A DNA stretch of 64,000 bases from an uncultured bacterium (GCA_938038205.1 CALHSA010000003.1:1-64000), one strand, 5' to 3'; counted from the first letter of the stretch, positions 32,683-42,982 are shown. Translations and numbers: made by a program. Notes: generated by a model not told the origin, from the letters alone.

Positions 32683-34431
32683 ATGCCAATTATTCAAACA
32701 CAAGAGGATAAAAGTATTCTATTTAAGAAAAGACACTCGGCTAGTCATGCTCTTGCTCAAGCAGTTTTAGAAATATTTCCTGGAGCTCAATTGGGCATTG
32801 GTCCGGCAACGGATGATGGATTTTATTATGACTTTTTATTAGAAGAAAAAATTACCCCTGAACACCTTCCAATTATTGAACAAAGAATGAAAGAGATTAT
32901 AAAACAAGGACATGATTTAATTTATGAAGAGATTCCTGATGAGGAGAAAGCAAAAGCATTATTCAAAAACCAAAGATTTAAGGTTGAATTAATAGAGGAC
33001 ATAAAAAACAAGGGAGAAAAAATATCCATTTACAGACAAGGAGACTTTTATGATTTATGCAAAGGACCTCACGTAAAAAGTTTTAAAGATCTTAATCCTG
33101 ATGGTATTAAGCTTCTAAAGGTAGCTGGTGCATACTGGAAAGGGGATGAAACTAGGGAAATGTTTCAAAGAATCTATGGAACTTATTTTGACAAAAAAGA
33201 AGAACTAACTGATTATCTTGAAAAATTATCGCAAGCTGAAAAATATGATCATCGAGTGCTTGGTAAACAGCTAAAAATTTTCATGATTTCTCAAAGTATT
33301 GGCGCCGGACTTGTAACTTGGTTACCAAAGGGGGCTCAAATAAAACATACCTTGGAAACCATGCTAAGAAAAATTTTAACTGAGTACGGGTATGTTTTTA
33401 CAAGCACTCCACATATAGGGAAGGCTGAATTATGGAACACAAGTGGTCATCTGGATCACTATCAAGAGAATATGTTTCCCCAGATGGTATTTGATAATGA
33501 AGCTTTTTTTCTAAAACCGATGAATTGTCCTTTTCATATAGAGGTATTTCGAACTCTTGTACAAAGTTATAGAGATTTACCCTTGAGACTTGCAGAATTT
33601 GGAACCGTTTATAGATATGAACGCTCAGGCACTTTACACGGATTGACTCGAGTAAGAGGATTTACCCAGGATGATGCTCACATATTCTGTTCAAGAGATC
33701 AACTTTTTGACGAGCTTTCTGCTTTAATTGAAATGTGTTTTAAAATACTGCATATATTTAAATTTCAAAATCTTAAAATCTACTTGTCTACCAAACCAAA
33801 CAACTCCACAGGTGATACTGAAATTTGGAGCTTTTCAGAGGAGATCTTAAAGCGCGTTTTAGATGATAAAGGAATATATTACTACGTTGATTGGGGTGGT
33901 GGAGCTTTTTATGGGCCCAAAATAGATCTTAAAGCAGAGGATAATTTAGGCAGGGAGTGGCAGCTAAGTACAATTCAGCTTGATTTTAATTTACCTGAAA
34001 AATTCAAAATAAGTTTCACAAACAAAAATAACCAACCTGAGAGACCAATAATAATTCATCGAGCGATTTTAGGCAGCATGGAGAGATTCATAGGGGTGTT
34101 ATTAGAGCATTTTAAAGGCAACCTCCCATTTTGGATAAGTCCAGAGCAAATGAGAATTATAACAGTTTCGGAAAGCCACATACCATATGCAGAAGAAATA
34201 GCCCAAATACTAAAAAATTTTAGATTAACAAAAGATTACAGTGCTGAAAAATTGGGGTTTAAAATACGGAATGCAGAGGTTGATAAGATACCTTGCATGA
34301 TAATAATTGGGGACAAGGAAGAATCATCTAAAACTGTTAGTGTTCGATTTAAAGGCGCCAAGACTTCTGAGGTAATACTCGCGGATAACCTTTATGATTT
34401 CTTTAAAAATAAGGAAGAATGTTGGGAGTAA
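32683..34431 (+). CDS. thrS: Threonyl-tRNA synthetase without TGS domain
   Basis: Charges tRNA-Thr. The 582-residue protein starts directly at the editing domain (HSASH at 18-22 with the later DLCKGPHVK providing the paired Cys/His), so the ~60-residue N-terminal TGS domain of long bacterial ThrRS is missing. The class II core follows: MNCPFHIEVFR with a zinc-ligand Cys, an RYERSGTLHGLTRVRGFTQ stretch around motif 2, and FYGPKIDLKAEDNLGREWQ. The anticodon-binding domain is C-terminal (~485-580). It overlaps the next gene by 13 nt. Confidence 0.96.
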   Translation: MPIIQTQEDKSILFKKRHSASHALAQAVLEIFPGAQLGIGPATDDGFYYDFLLEEKITPEHLPIIEQRMKEIIKQGHDLIYEEIPDEEKAKALFKNQRFKVELIEDIKNKGEKISIYRQGDFYDLCKGPHVKSFKDLNPDGIKLLKVAGAYWKGDETREMFQRIYGTYFDKKEELTDYLEKLSQAEKYDHRVLGKQLKIFMISQSIGAGLVTWLPKGAQIKHTLETMLRKILTEYGYVFTSTPHIGKAELWNTSGHLDHYQENMFPQMVFDNEAFFLKPMNCPFHIEVFRTLVQSYRDLPLRLAEFGTVYRYERSGTLHGLTRVRGFTQDDAHIFCSRDQLFDELSALIEMCFKILHIFKFQNLKIYLSTKPNNSTGDTEIWSFSEEILKRVLDDKGIYYYVDWGGGAFYGPKIDLKAEDNLGREWQLSTIQLDFNLPEKFKISFTNKNNQPERPIIIHRAILGSMERFIGVLLEHFKGNLPFWISPEQMRIITVSESHIPYAEEIAQILKNFRLTKDYSAEKLGFKIRNAEVDKIPCMIIIGDKEESSKTVSVRFKGAKTSEVILADNLYDFFKNKEECWE

Positions 34432-34724
34432 TTTTTTACTTAATTTTAGCGGCTTCCGTAGCATCTTTAGGTAAACTTTATCACACAGACATGGTAACAA
34501 ACTCAATTATTTTAGCCTCAGTGATGTTGTGTCTATCAGCTTTAGGGTTTCAAATTAGCTTGATTTTTATCCAACGCATAATTTTTTTTCTAGCTCTTCT
34601 ACTTTTCCCTTCAAACATAATTTTATCAACTACTTTTAATACCAATTTTGGTAAAGGTTTTGAACCTTTAGGAGGGTCTTTGCTTATTATTGGGCTTATT
34701 ACTCTGAGTTTTTTACGCAGATGA
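34419..34724 (+). CDS. Small integral membrane protein of unknown function
   Basis: A 101-residue very hydrophobic protein with three predicted membrane helices (~2-17, ~28-66 as one long or two short, ~82-98). It overlaps thrS by 13 nt and dnaE by 4 nt (ATGA), so it is translated as part of this run. I recognise no family; it lacks the conserved Glu of NuoK, which has a similar size. Confidence 0.6.
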   Translation: MLGVIFYLILAASVASLGKLYHTDMVTNSIILASVMLCLSALGFQISLIFIQRIIFFLALLLFPSNIILSTTFNTNFGKGFEPLGGSLLIIGLITLSFLRR

Positions 34725-37700
34725 GTTTAAAATTTGCTCACCTTCACGTTCATACTGAATACAGTTTTCTTGATGGTGCTAATAGGATTGATAAGCTTGT
34801 TAACAAAGCAAAAGAATTAGATTTTGAAGCTTTAGCTATTACTGATCACGGCAATTTATGTGGAGTAATGGATTTTTACAAGGCTTGTAAAGCAGCAGGT
34901 ATCAAGCCAATTATAGGTTGCGAACTATATATAGAAGGATCTGAAAATCAGAATTATCACTTAACTGTATTAGTTAAAAACTACGAAGGGTGGAAAAACT
35001 TATCACGGCTATCAAGCCGCTCTTTTTTAGAGAATTTTTACTATAAACCAAGGATAAAAAAGAGTTGGCTTACTGAGTATAGGGAAGGTCTAATAATTCT
35101 CTCCGGTTGTTTGGCCTCAGAATTAGCAGATTATGTTATTAAAGAAAGGTTTGACTTAGCGGACAATCTTCTCGAATTCTATCAAAAAAATTTTCGTGAA
35201 AACTTTTACCTAGAAATTCAACCTCATAAAATACCTAACCAGGAAAAATTAAACTCTTATCTCTTGGATAGATCAAAACTTTTTGGAATTCCATACGTAA
35301 TAACGAATGATGTTCATTATCCTACTGAGGATTACCATCTAGCTCAGGAAGTTCTTATGTGCATCAGCACTAGAAAAACTTTAGATGATCCCTCTAGGAT
35401 TAGACATGAAGGTTTAAAATTAAACTTAAAAACTGCAAACGAAATCATTCAAGATTTAGGCAATGAATCATGGGTTGAAGAGGGCCTAAAAACAGCTTAC
35501 GAAGTAGCAAAAAATATTGATTTTGAATTCAAACCACAGCCAATATCTGTGCCAAAAATAACAAATTCACCGGATGAATCTTTCAAGCTGTTAGAAGAGA
35601 AAGCTAGAAACGCATTTCAAATGAAAATACTTAAGCAAGAGGCTGATTCAGAACTTGATAAATACTTAACTCGCTTAGAGTTTGAACTTGATCAGATAAA
35701 AAAGATGGGTTTCTCAGAATATTTTTTAGTTGTAGCTGATTTTATTGAATGGGCAAAAAAAAATAATATACCAGTTGGGCCCGGACGAGGTAGTGTAGCT
35801 GGAAGCCTTGTAGCATATCTACTCGGAATAACTGAGATAGATCCCTTAAAATATAACCTTTTTTTTGAGAGGTTTTTAAACCCTGAGAGGATTTCATTAC
35901 CAGATGTTGATGTTGATTTTTGTTATGAAAAAAGAGACAAAGTTATTGAATACGTAATTGAAAAGTATGGAAAAGATAAGGTTGCAGCTATAGTCACCTT
36001 TGGGACCTTAAAAGCGAAAGCGGCGATAAAAGATGTTGGAAGAGTGCTGGGATTCTCTTTCTCAGAAGCTGAAAAAATGGCTCAGCTAATCCCTGCTCCA
36101 AGACAAGGATTTGATTACACTTTAGCTGAGAGCATTGAACTTGAACCCAAGTTAAAAAAAGCTCTTGAATCAGAAAGGTATAAAAATTGGTTAGAGATAG
36201 CCTTAAAACTTGAAGGTTTAACTAGACATGCCTCGAAACATGCTGCTGGTATTGTCATTAGCGGTCAATCACTGATGGATTTGATACCGCTAATGATTGA
36301 TAAGGATCAAAATATCATTACCCAATTCTCGATGCACCACCTAGAGGAGTTTGGATTAATTAAGTACGATTTCCTTGGTCTTGAAACATTAACATTTATC
36401 AGCGAAGTTCAGACAAAAATTGAAAAAAGTCGAGGTATTCAAATAAACCTTAGTAAAATACCTCTTGATGACCCAGCTGTGTATAACTTGCTTTCTTCAG
36501 GAGATACATTGGGTGTTTTTCAACTAGAATCAAGTGGGATTAGGGAGTTATTAAAAAAAATAAAGCCTACCTGCTTTAATGATTTAATTGCTATTTTAGC
36601 CTTGTACAGGCCCGGTCCTCTTGAATCAGGGATGGTTGAAAAATATATTAATCGAAAAAACGGAAAAGAAAACATAACATACCTTGATGAGAGACTTAGT
36701 GACATTTTAAAAGAAACCTTTGGAATAATCGTATATCAAGAGCAAATCATGCAAATTGCTCAGAAGTTAGCAAATTACACTTTAGCTCAAGCTGATATTC
36801 TCCGTAAAGCTATGGGAAAGAAAAATCCAGAGGAAATGCAAAAACAAAGATCCAAATTCGTCGAAGGATGCCAAGCTAATGGAATATCAGCATCTGTAGC
36901 AAACGAGATATTTAATCAAATGGAAACTTTTGCACGCTATGGCTTTAATAAGAGTCATAGTGCCGCATATGCGTTGATTAGCTACAGATCCGCATACTTG
37001 AAAGCTCATTTTTTAGAGGAATTCCTCGCAGTGCTTCTAAGTTTTAAATCACAAGATTCTGAAAAAATATACGAGATAATTAATTACGCTAGAGAGAAAG
37101 GCATTAAAATAAAACCTCCTGATATTAATGAGAGTTTGGCTGACTTTGTTGTTAAAGATAGAAATATTATTTTTGGGCTAGAGGCAATTAAAGGGATATC
37201 GAGAGCTGTAGCTGAAAAAATAGTTGAAGAGAGGTCTAAAGGACCTTTTAAATCTTTCTATGATTTTAAGGCAAGGTGTTCGGAAATAATACCGAATAGA
37301 AAAATATTTGAGGCTTTGATCTCAGCTGGAAGTTTTGATTCAATATCAAACTCAAGAAAAAGTTTGCTTAAAGCTTTAGATAAAGAAAAAAATCCAAAAC
37401 TTTTATTTGATATTGACCAAAGCTTACCCTCTCAGGATCAAGAAACAATCCTTGATAGATTGAGAATTGAACGAGATTTTCTTGGATTTTATCTATCTGC
37501 TCATCCCCTTGATTTTTTTTGTTTTAGCACTAGCACTGAGGATAAATTGTCCAATTTAAAATCTTTGAAAAGTGAATCAAATGTTTACGCAGTTGCTATT
37601 ATTCAAAATGTTAAGTTTAAATCAGGAAAGAAGGGTGACAGGTACGCCACATTTTTATTAGAGGATAAAACCGGTGTAGTTAACGCTATTTGCTGGTCTA

Positions 37701-38149
37701 ACGTGTTACAAAAAGTGGAGGATTTTTTGTTGTCTGGAGAGATTGTATTTGTTAAAGGTTATGTCAGATTAAGAGACGACTCAGTCATAGTAAATGTCAA
37801 TGATATTCAGCCTTTTGAGAGCGGTATAAAAGCTGGATGTGAAAAAATCTTCTTTGCAATTCCAGAGGAAAACATACAGAGAATCGAGCCAGAACGAATA
37901 CTCGAAATTGTTAAAAATCACAAAGGCAATATTCCTATGGAAATTCTTTTTATTGATAATAAAGGAAAAATCATTAAAAGACTAGATCATAGAAATTTCA
38001 GGGTTGAGCCATCTATGGCACTGATTTTACAGTTTATTAGTTTTGCCTACATTAGTCATGTTGACTTTTTAATAAAAACATCAAAGATTTTTGAAGCCGT
38101 GGATAAGGATAAAAAAGACTTACCTTTTCAAGAATTAAAAATAAATTAA
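34721..38149 (+). CDS. dnaE: DNA polymerase III subunit alpha
   Basis: The replicative polymerase. The 1142-residue length is normal. The order is an N-terminal PHP domain (HLHVHTEYSFLDGANRIDKL), the Pol III palm with the catalytic LPDVDVDF acids, the VGPGRGSVAGSLVAYLLGI motif, FNKSHSAAYALISY, a helix-hairpin-helix region (~855-890), and an OB-fold (~985-1055). The clamp-binding peptide cannot be placed with certainty. Its TAA stop and that of the convergent aconitase share the palindrome TTAA. Confidence 0.98.
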   Translation: MSLKFAHLHVHTEYSFLDGANRIDKLVNKAKELDFEALAITDHGNLCGVMDFYKACKAAGIKPIIGCELYIEGSENQNYHLTVLVKNYEGWKNLSRLSSRSFLENFYYKPRIKKSWLTEYREGLIILSGCLASELADYVIKERFDLADNLLEFYQKNFRENFYLEIQPHKIPNQEKLNSYLLDRSKLFGIPYVITNDVHYPTEDYHLAQEVLMCISTRKTLDDPSRIRHEGLKLNLKTANEIIQDLGNESWVEEGLKTAYEVAKNIDFEFKPQPISVPKITNSPDESFKLLEEKARNAFQMKILKQEADSELDKYLTRLEFELDQIKKMGFSEYFLVVADFIEWAKKNNIPVGPGRGSVAGSLVAYLLGITEIDPLKYNLFFERFLNPERISLPDVDVDFCYEKRDKVIEYVIEKYGKDKVAAIVTFGTLKAKAAIKDVGRVLGFSFSEAEKMAQLIPAPRQGFDYTLAESIELEPKLKKALESERYKNWLEIALKLEGLTRHASKHAAGIVISGQSLMDLIPLMIDKDQNIITQFSMHHLEEFGLIKYDFLGLETLTFISEVQTKIEKSRGIQINLSKIPLDDPAVYNLLSSGDTLGVFQLESSGIRELLKKIKPTCFNDLIAILALYRPGPLESGMVEKYINRKNGKENITYLDERLSDILKETFGIIVYQEQIMQIAQKLANYTLAQADILRKAMGKKNPEEMQKQRSKFVEGCQANGISASVANEIFNQMETFARYGFNKSHSAAYALISYRSAYLKAHFLEEFLAVLLSFKSQDSEKIYEIINYAREKGIKIKPPDINESLADFVVKDRNIIFGLEAIKGISRAVAEKIVEERSKGPFKSFYDFKARCSEIIPNRKIFEALISAGSFDSISNSRKSLLKALDKEKNPKLLFDIDQSLPSQDQETILDRLRIERDFLGFYLSAHPLDFFCFSTSTEDKLSNLKSLKSESNVYAVAIIQNVKFKSGKKGDRYATFLLEDKTGVVNAICWSNVLQKVEDFLLSGEIVFVKGYVRLRDDSVIVNVNDIQPFESGIKAGCEKIFFAIPEENIQRIEPERILEIVKNHKGNIPMEILFIDNKGKIIKRLDHRNFRVEPSMALILQFISFAYISHVDFLIKTSKIFEAVDKDKKDLPFQELKIN

Positions 38150-40398
38150 TTAGATCTAAATAAGTTTAAAGCACACCCTTTTTTAAACCATTGAATTTGC
38201 TCATCCGAATATGAGTGCGACAAATGTATAACGATCTCATCTAGATTGTTTTTAACAACACACTCAATCGGTTTATTAGGTTGAAACCAATCAGAATTAA
38301 ACTTAAATGACACTAATGAATCTTCTTGAAAGATATCATAATCCTGAGGATTGATAAATGTAAGAGCCAAAATACCCTGTTTTTTTAGGTTTGTTTCATG
38401 AATCCTAGCAAAACTTTTCGCGATGACTACTTTGCAATTCAAGTACCTAGGGGTCATAGCAGCATGCTCTCTGCTAGATCCTTCTCCATAGTTTTCATCA
38501 CCTACTATGATCCAACCTACCCCTCGCTCCTTGTAATAACGTGCAACATTTGCAGGGGTAGATATCTCGCCTGTCAAAACATTTCTTGCCGTTCCAGGCT
38601 CAGAGGTGAAAGCATTAACTCCAGCCAGAAGTAAGTTATCTGAGATCCGATCTAGATGCCCCCTATATTTTAACCAAGGCCCAGCCGGCGAAATATGATC
38701 TGTTGTGCATTTACCAACAGCCTTGAATAGGACCCTAAGATTTTTAAAATCCTCTACTTTTGGAGGTTCAAAAACAGGTAACAAAGCTAAGCGATCACTC
38801 TCAGGGGAGATCAAAACTGAAACCGATTTACGCTCATTTGGATTCGCTCGTTTAAACCCTTCATATGTTATAACATACCCATTTGGGGGTAAGTCCTCTC
38901 CTCTTGGTGACTCGAAAAATTTTCCAGAACCATTGATAGGATCTACCAGTGGGTTTGCATCGAGTGTGCCATAAAAAGATATCGCAGTTACCAACTCTGG
39001 ACTACTTATAAATGCCATGGTTTCTTCATTTCCATCATTCCTCTTCTTAAAATTTCGGTTATAGCTAGTCACGATTACGTTTTTTTCTCCTTTTTTAATA
39101 TCTTTCCTCGTCCACTGACCAATACAAGGGCCACAAGCGTTAGCTAAAACCTGGGCTCCAACAGCCTCAAAAATATCTAATATACCATCTCTTTTTATAG
39201 TTTGGAGAATTTGATCAGACCCTGGAGTTACAAGCAAAGGTATTTTAACTTTGAGTCCCATGTCAAACGCTTGCTTTGCTATGGAAGCAGACCTCGAGAG
39301 ATCCTCGTAACTCGAATTGGTACAGGATCCTATTAGGCCGTATCTAATATTAACTGGTATTTGATTTTCATATAAGAATTGCCGCATCTCGTAAACCGAG
39401 TGAAATAGGTCTGGCGTGTGAGGACCTACCCATCCTGGAACTAATGAACTTAAATCAATATGAATAACCTCATCATAAAATTTTTCTGGGTTTTCAAGAA
39501 CTTCTTTATCCGCCTGAAAATACTCCATCTTCTCTTCAACGAGCTTTGCTACATAATCTCGCTCCGTAAGTTGTAAATACTTCAAAGCCCTTTCATCAAT
39601 TGGAAAAATTGATGTGGTAGCACCCAGCTCCGCACCCATATTTGTTATAGTAGCTCGCCCAGTAAGACTCAACTCAGAAACCCCTGGTCCAAAGTACTCA
39701 AGTATTTTCCCTGTTCCACCTTTAACCGTAAGCAAAGATGCAACTTTAAGTATTACATCCTTAGCCGAGCACCAAGGTTTTAGCTTCCCTGTTAACATCA
39801 CTCCTACTAACTTTGGAAATGTTACGGTCCAGTTAAGTCCAGCCATGACCTCAGCAGCATCAGCCCCACCAACTCCTATGGCTAGACAGGACAGGCCTCC
39901 CGCATTTGGTGTATGGGAGTCGGTCCCTATTATTAAATTTCCTGGAATCGCATACTTTTCAAGAACTACTTGATGAATTATGCCTGCTCCTGGAGCCCAG
40001 AAATCAATACCATACCTTAAGCAAGCTGACTCTAAAAAATCATAAACTTCCTTATTTTCATCTATAGCCCTTAAAAGATCACTTTTTGCCCCCTCTTCAG
40101 CTCGTATTAAATGGTCACAGTGAACTGAGGATGGGACAGCAACATAATCTCGACCCGCTGTTATAAACTGAAGTAGCGCCATCTGAGCAGTTGCATCCTG
40201 CATAATCACCCTATCAGGTTTCAAAACTAACTCATCTATTCCCTTTCTAAAGTTGAGCTCAGAATTAGACGCTAAATGAGCAAATAATATTTTTTCTGAT
40301 AACGTCAACGGACGAGAAATTTTCGTTTTTATTCTGTTAATCTTTTCAAAGTAATTTTTATAAAATTCCTCAACCCACAAACGGTCTAGAGCTTCCAT
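38146..40398 (-). CDS. Aconitate hydratase, mitochondrial type
   Basis: Interconverts citrate and isocitrate in the TCA cycle. The 750-residue protein has TDSHTPNAGGLSCLAIGVGG, and the three cluster cysteines in GSCTNSSYEDL and ANACGPCIGQW; the C-terminal swivel domain carries GEGSSREHAAM. Its length and block order match the mitochondrial-type aconitase subfamily rather than AcnA or AcnB. A TAAAAT box lies 9 nt before the ATG. It stands alone and overlaps dnaE tail-to-tail by 4 bp. Confidence 0.95.
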   Translation of the reverse strand: MEALDRLWVEEFYKNYFEKINRIKTKISRPLTLSEKILFAHLASNSELNFRKGIDELVLKPDRVIMQDATAQMALLQFITAGRDYVAVPSSVHCDHLIRAEEGAKSDLLRAIDENKEVYDFLESACLRYGIDFWAPGAGIIHQVVLEKYAIPGNLIIGTDSHTPNAGGLSCLAIGVGGADAAEVMAGLNWTVTFPKLVGVMLTGKLKPWCSAKDVILKVASLLTVKGGTGKILEYFGPGVSELSLTGRATITNMGAELGATTSIFPIDERALKYLQLTERDYVAKLVEEKMEYFQADKEVLENPEKFYDEVIHIDLSSLVPGWVGPHTPDLFHSVYEMRQFLYENQIPVNIRYGLIGSCTNSSYEDLSRSASIAKQAFDMGLKVKIPLLVTPGSDQILQTIKRDGILDIFEAVGAQVLANACGPCIGQWTRKDIKKGEKNVIVTSYNRNFKKRNDGNEETMAFISSPELVTAISFYGTLDANPLVDPINGSGKFFESPRGEDLPPNGYVITYEGFKRANPNERKSVSVLISPESDRLALLPVFEPPKVEDFKNLRVLFKAVGKCTTDHISPAGPWLKYRGHLDRISDNLLLAGVNAFTSEPGTARNVLTGEISTPANVARYYKERGVGWIIVGDENYGEGSSREHAAMTPRYLNCKVVIAKSFARIHETNLKKQGILALTFINPQDYDIFQEDSLVSFKFNSDWFQPNKPIECVVKNNLDEIVIHLSHSYSDEQIQWFKKGCALNLFRSN

Positions 40399-40456
40399 TA
40401 TTTTTTTATTTTATCGAATTTATCAAGTTCATAAAACTCCCGTACAAATCTTCAAG

Positions 40457-40798
40457 CTAAAATTCAGTGTCCTTGTTTAAAAGATCATAATTCACCAGAA
40501 ATTGGAGTAATGAAAAATAACTTAAATCCATTTTGTCTAGCCACTCATTAACCTTTTTCTTATCATGCTTGTATAGAAGCAGAAGTAATTCGTCATAACG
40601 TGGTATGTAGAAAAAACTATCATCCAACACTAACTTTGTTTTCTCTCCAGTAAGAATTGAGATTAAATGGTTCGGAATTATTAAAAACACTTCAAATCCT
40701 AGATCTGCATAACCCCTACCCCAAAAATCATAATGACATGGATCCTTACTTAACTGTAACTTAGATAAAACTTGTAGGGCATCCTCATCTACAACCAC
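40457..40798 (-). CDS. Unknown protein, coupled to the 40799 gene
   Basis: A 113-residue protein with no recognisable motif. It starts with GTG immediately after the stop of the upstream gene (TAAGTG), typical of translational coupling. Composition is acidic and leucine-rich with several aromatic residues; no signal peptide or membrane helix is seen. It probably works with the protein encoded upstream. Aconitase starts 58 bp further on the same strand. Confidence 0.5.
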   Translation of the reverse strand: MVVDEDALQVLSKLQLSKDPCHYDFWGRGYADLGFEVFLIIPNHLISILTGEKTKLVLDDSFFYIPRYDELLLLLYKHDKKKVNEWLDKMDLSYFSLLQFLVNYDLLNKDTEF

Positions 40799-41647
40799 TT
40801 AAAATCTACACTCAAATAACACGGAATTAATATGACTTGAGCTTAAAGATTGCAGATTCTCGTTAATCTCAATTGAATAAACGTCAAAATCGTATTTTGG
40901 GCACAGAACAACATCTTCTGAGCCTGCTTCATCCCTTTTAGTCCAACTAACGTAAACCTGCTGCTTTTTTAGATTAACTAGGTTCATTTCCAAGAACAAT
41001 GTTCCCATCTGCTTACGAAATCTGGCATACGACGAAGAATGCACATTGAAAAGATTTAAAACCCTTATCAGCGAATCACTATCAGTATCATGGCTTGCTT
41101 TCGCTATGAAAGGCTGAAAAACATAACTCTCTTGGTGTAAGACAATTTCAGAATCAAGATTAACTAAACTGTACTCTAATTCAATCCAGTACTTTCTGTG
41201 ACTTAACGGAATGAGGAATCCCACGGGGACAAAATCAAAAAACTTTTGATGTTTAAGTTCAATCACCTCCAATTTCTCAGACAACACTGATCCTGAACTA
41301 TTTTTAAGACTGATTGAAACATTTAAGCTGACCCTACTAGATTTCCTCCCTAAAAAATTACACGAACAAGACATATACAGTATGTTTCCGTAAATGCTTA
41401 TCTCTCTCAAACAAACTGGCGATACTTGAGATAAAGTAAAAACCCTTCTATTCAGGAATAATTTTGCTAAATCAATGTTTTTTGGCTCCAAAAGAATTTG
41501 CTCAAGGAAAGATACCTCTTTGTCTGAATTAAAAAAAATCAAACCAGGCTCTCGAGCCATTAGAAGTATTTGAGCTAAATCCGATGGAGTTTTTAGATTT
41601 GTTATTTTTGATGCTAACTCCAAAATAACTTTAGCTAACCTAACCAT
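40799..41647 (-). CDS. Unknown protein, partner of the 40457 gene
   Basis: A 282-residue soluble-looking protein. The N-terminal ~75 residues are helical; the rest is rich in alternating hydrophobic residues, suggesting beta structure. A short Cys cluster (VSPVCLREISIYG, then YMSCSCNFLG near residue 95) stands out. No family is recognised. It is divergent from pdhC with 65 bp between the starts. A weak TTAGG lies before the ATG. Confidence 0.5.
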   Translation of the reverse strand: MVRLAKVILELASKITNLKTPSDLAQILLMAREPGLIFFNSDKEVSFLEQILLEPKNIDLAKLFLNRRVFTLSQVSPVCLREISIYGNILYMSCSCNFLGRKSSRVSLNVSISLKNSSGSVLSEKLEVIELKHQKFFDFVPVGFLIPLSHRKYWIELEYSLVNLDSEIVLHQESYVFQPFIAKASHDTDSDSLIRVLNLFNVHSSSYARFRKQMGTLFLEMNLVNLKKQQVYVSWTKRDEAGSEDVVLCPKYDFDVYSIEINENLQSLSSSHINSVLFECRF

Positions 41648-41712
41648 TTAACCTAAGGGAAAGTTTATGATGATTCTGGCAAAATTTAAATATAAAAAGT
41701 AAACTAAAAAAC

Positions 41713-42957
41713 ATGAAAGAGGTAAGAATGCCTCAGTTAAGTGACACAATGACCGAGGCAAAAATTTTAAAATGGAATAAGAAAGTTGGTGATTCAATTA
41801 AGCGAGGTGATATTTTGGCGGAAGTGGAAACTGATAAAGCAAATCTTGAGATAGAGGCTTTTGAAGAAGGGTATTTAACAGAAATCAGATTTGAAGAAGG
41901 GACCAGGGTATCTGTAGGTGAGGTAATTGCGGTTATTTCCAATACTCGTGAAACTAACGCAAGCATTACAAACCCCATACCTGTAGGTAAAACTGAAGAG
42001 GAGGAAAAGAAAGTCACAGACAAAAAACAAGGGTCGCAAGTTCATTCAGGAAAATCGAATGGTAGTAACTTTTTAGGATTAGAGAAAAGAGTTAAAGCCT
42101 CTCCACTTGCAAAAAAAGTAGCTCAGAGTATGGGTATTGATGTGTCAGAAATTCAAGGTTCTGGACCACATGGTAGGGTAATTATCCGAGACATTCAGAG
42201 CATTAGTTCCAATTTGCCAAAAGTAGAATCAGCGAAGTCAGAGAATTTAGATGGAAGCTCATTAAACTCAGAGGTGAACTCGTTAAACGAGGAGTTGTCG
42301 GGTATGAGGCGAGCAATTGCACAAGGTATGGTAAAAAGCTTCTCAGAGATACCTCATTTCTACATAAAAGCGTCAGTTCAAGTGGATAGACTTTTAGAGT
42401 TTAGGGCTAATTTGAAAGAGTTGCCAGTTTATGCAAATCTCTCAATCACCCATATCATACTCAAAACTCTAGGCAATGTTATTAGAGAGTTTCCTAGTAT
42501 AAATGTTAAATTTGACGGAAAACAGATTATTAGGCATACTTCAGTTGATATTGGGATTGTGGTAGGGGTAGACGATGGGCTGGTAGTACCAATTTTAAAA
42601 AGAGTAGATGAGAAAAATCTGGCAGAGATAATCGCTGATGCCGATTTGTTAATTAGCAAAGCTAGACAACGTAAATTATCTACACATGATTTATCTGGAG
42701 GTTGTTTTGCTGTATCTAATCTTGGAATGTTTGGAGTTGAGGATTTCTCAGCAATTATATATCCCGGTCATGTTGGCATTTTAGCTGTCTCTTCGACTAG
42801 AAAGGTTCCTATTGTTGAAAATGAACAGATTAAGATTGTAAATAGTCTAAATTTAACTGCATCATTTGATCACAGAGTTGTAGATGGAATCCTGGGAGCA
42901 AATTTTGTAAACAGAATTAAAAAATACTTAGAGCATCCTGAGCTTATTTTAGCCTAA
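41713..42957 (+). CDS. pdhC: Dihydrolipoamide acetyltransferase, E2 of pyruvate dehydrogenase
   Basis: E2 core of the pyruvate dehydrogenase complex. The 414-residue protein has one lipoyl domain (residues 1-77, lipoyl Lys K42 in ETDKANL), a linker, the peripheral-subunit-binding domain (~125-165: KASPLAKKVAQSMGID and GPHGRVIIRDI), and the acyltransferase domain ending with the catalytic SFDHRVVDG. The MPQLSDTMTEA start is typical of pyruvate-type E2. It lies 24 kb from pdhAB, with unrelated genes between. Confidence 0.95.
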   Translation: MKEVRMPQLSDTMTEAKILKWNKKVGDSIKRGDILAEVETDKANLEIEAFEEGYLTEIRFEEGTRVSVGEVIAVISNTRETNASITNPIPVGKTEEEEKKVTDKKQGSQVHSGKSNGSNFLGLEKRVKASPLAKKVAQSMGIDVSEIQGSGPHGRVIIRDIQSISSNLPKVESAKSENLDGSSLNSEVNSLNEELSGMRRAIAQGMVKSFSEIPHFYIKASVQVDRLLEFRANLKELPVYANLSITHIILKTLGNVIREFPSINVKFDGKQIIRHTSVDIGIVVGVDDGLVVPILKRVDEKNLAEIIADADLLISKARQRKLSTHDLSGGCFAVSNLGMFGVEDFSAIIYPGHVGILAVSSTRKVPIVENEQIKIVNSLNLTASFDHRVVDGILGANFVNRIKKYLEHPELILA

Positions 42958-42982
42958 GCTTATTAGGATCTTTTTACCTTTA

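Noticed and set aside
34419-34724. NuoK-like NADH dehydrogenase subunit
   Set aside because: Size and helix number fit, but the conserved membrane glutamates are missing and no other nuo gene is nearby.
39614-39973. A 119-codon open frame on the plus strand inside aconitase
   Set aside because: It lies wholly antisense to a well-supported aconitase, has no family motif, and its composition mirrors the reverse of that gene.
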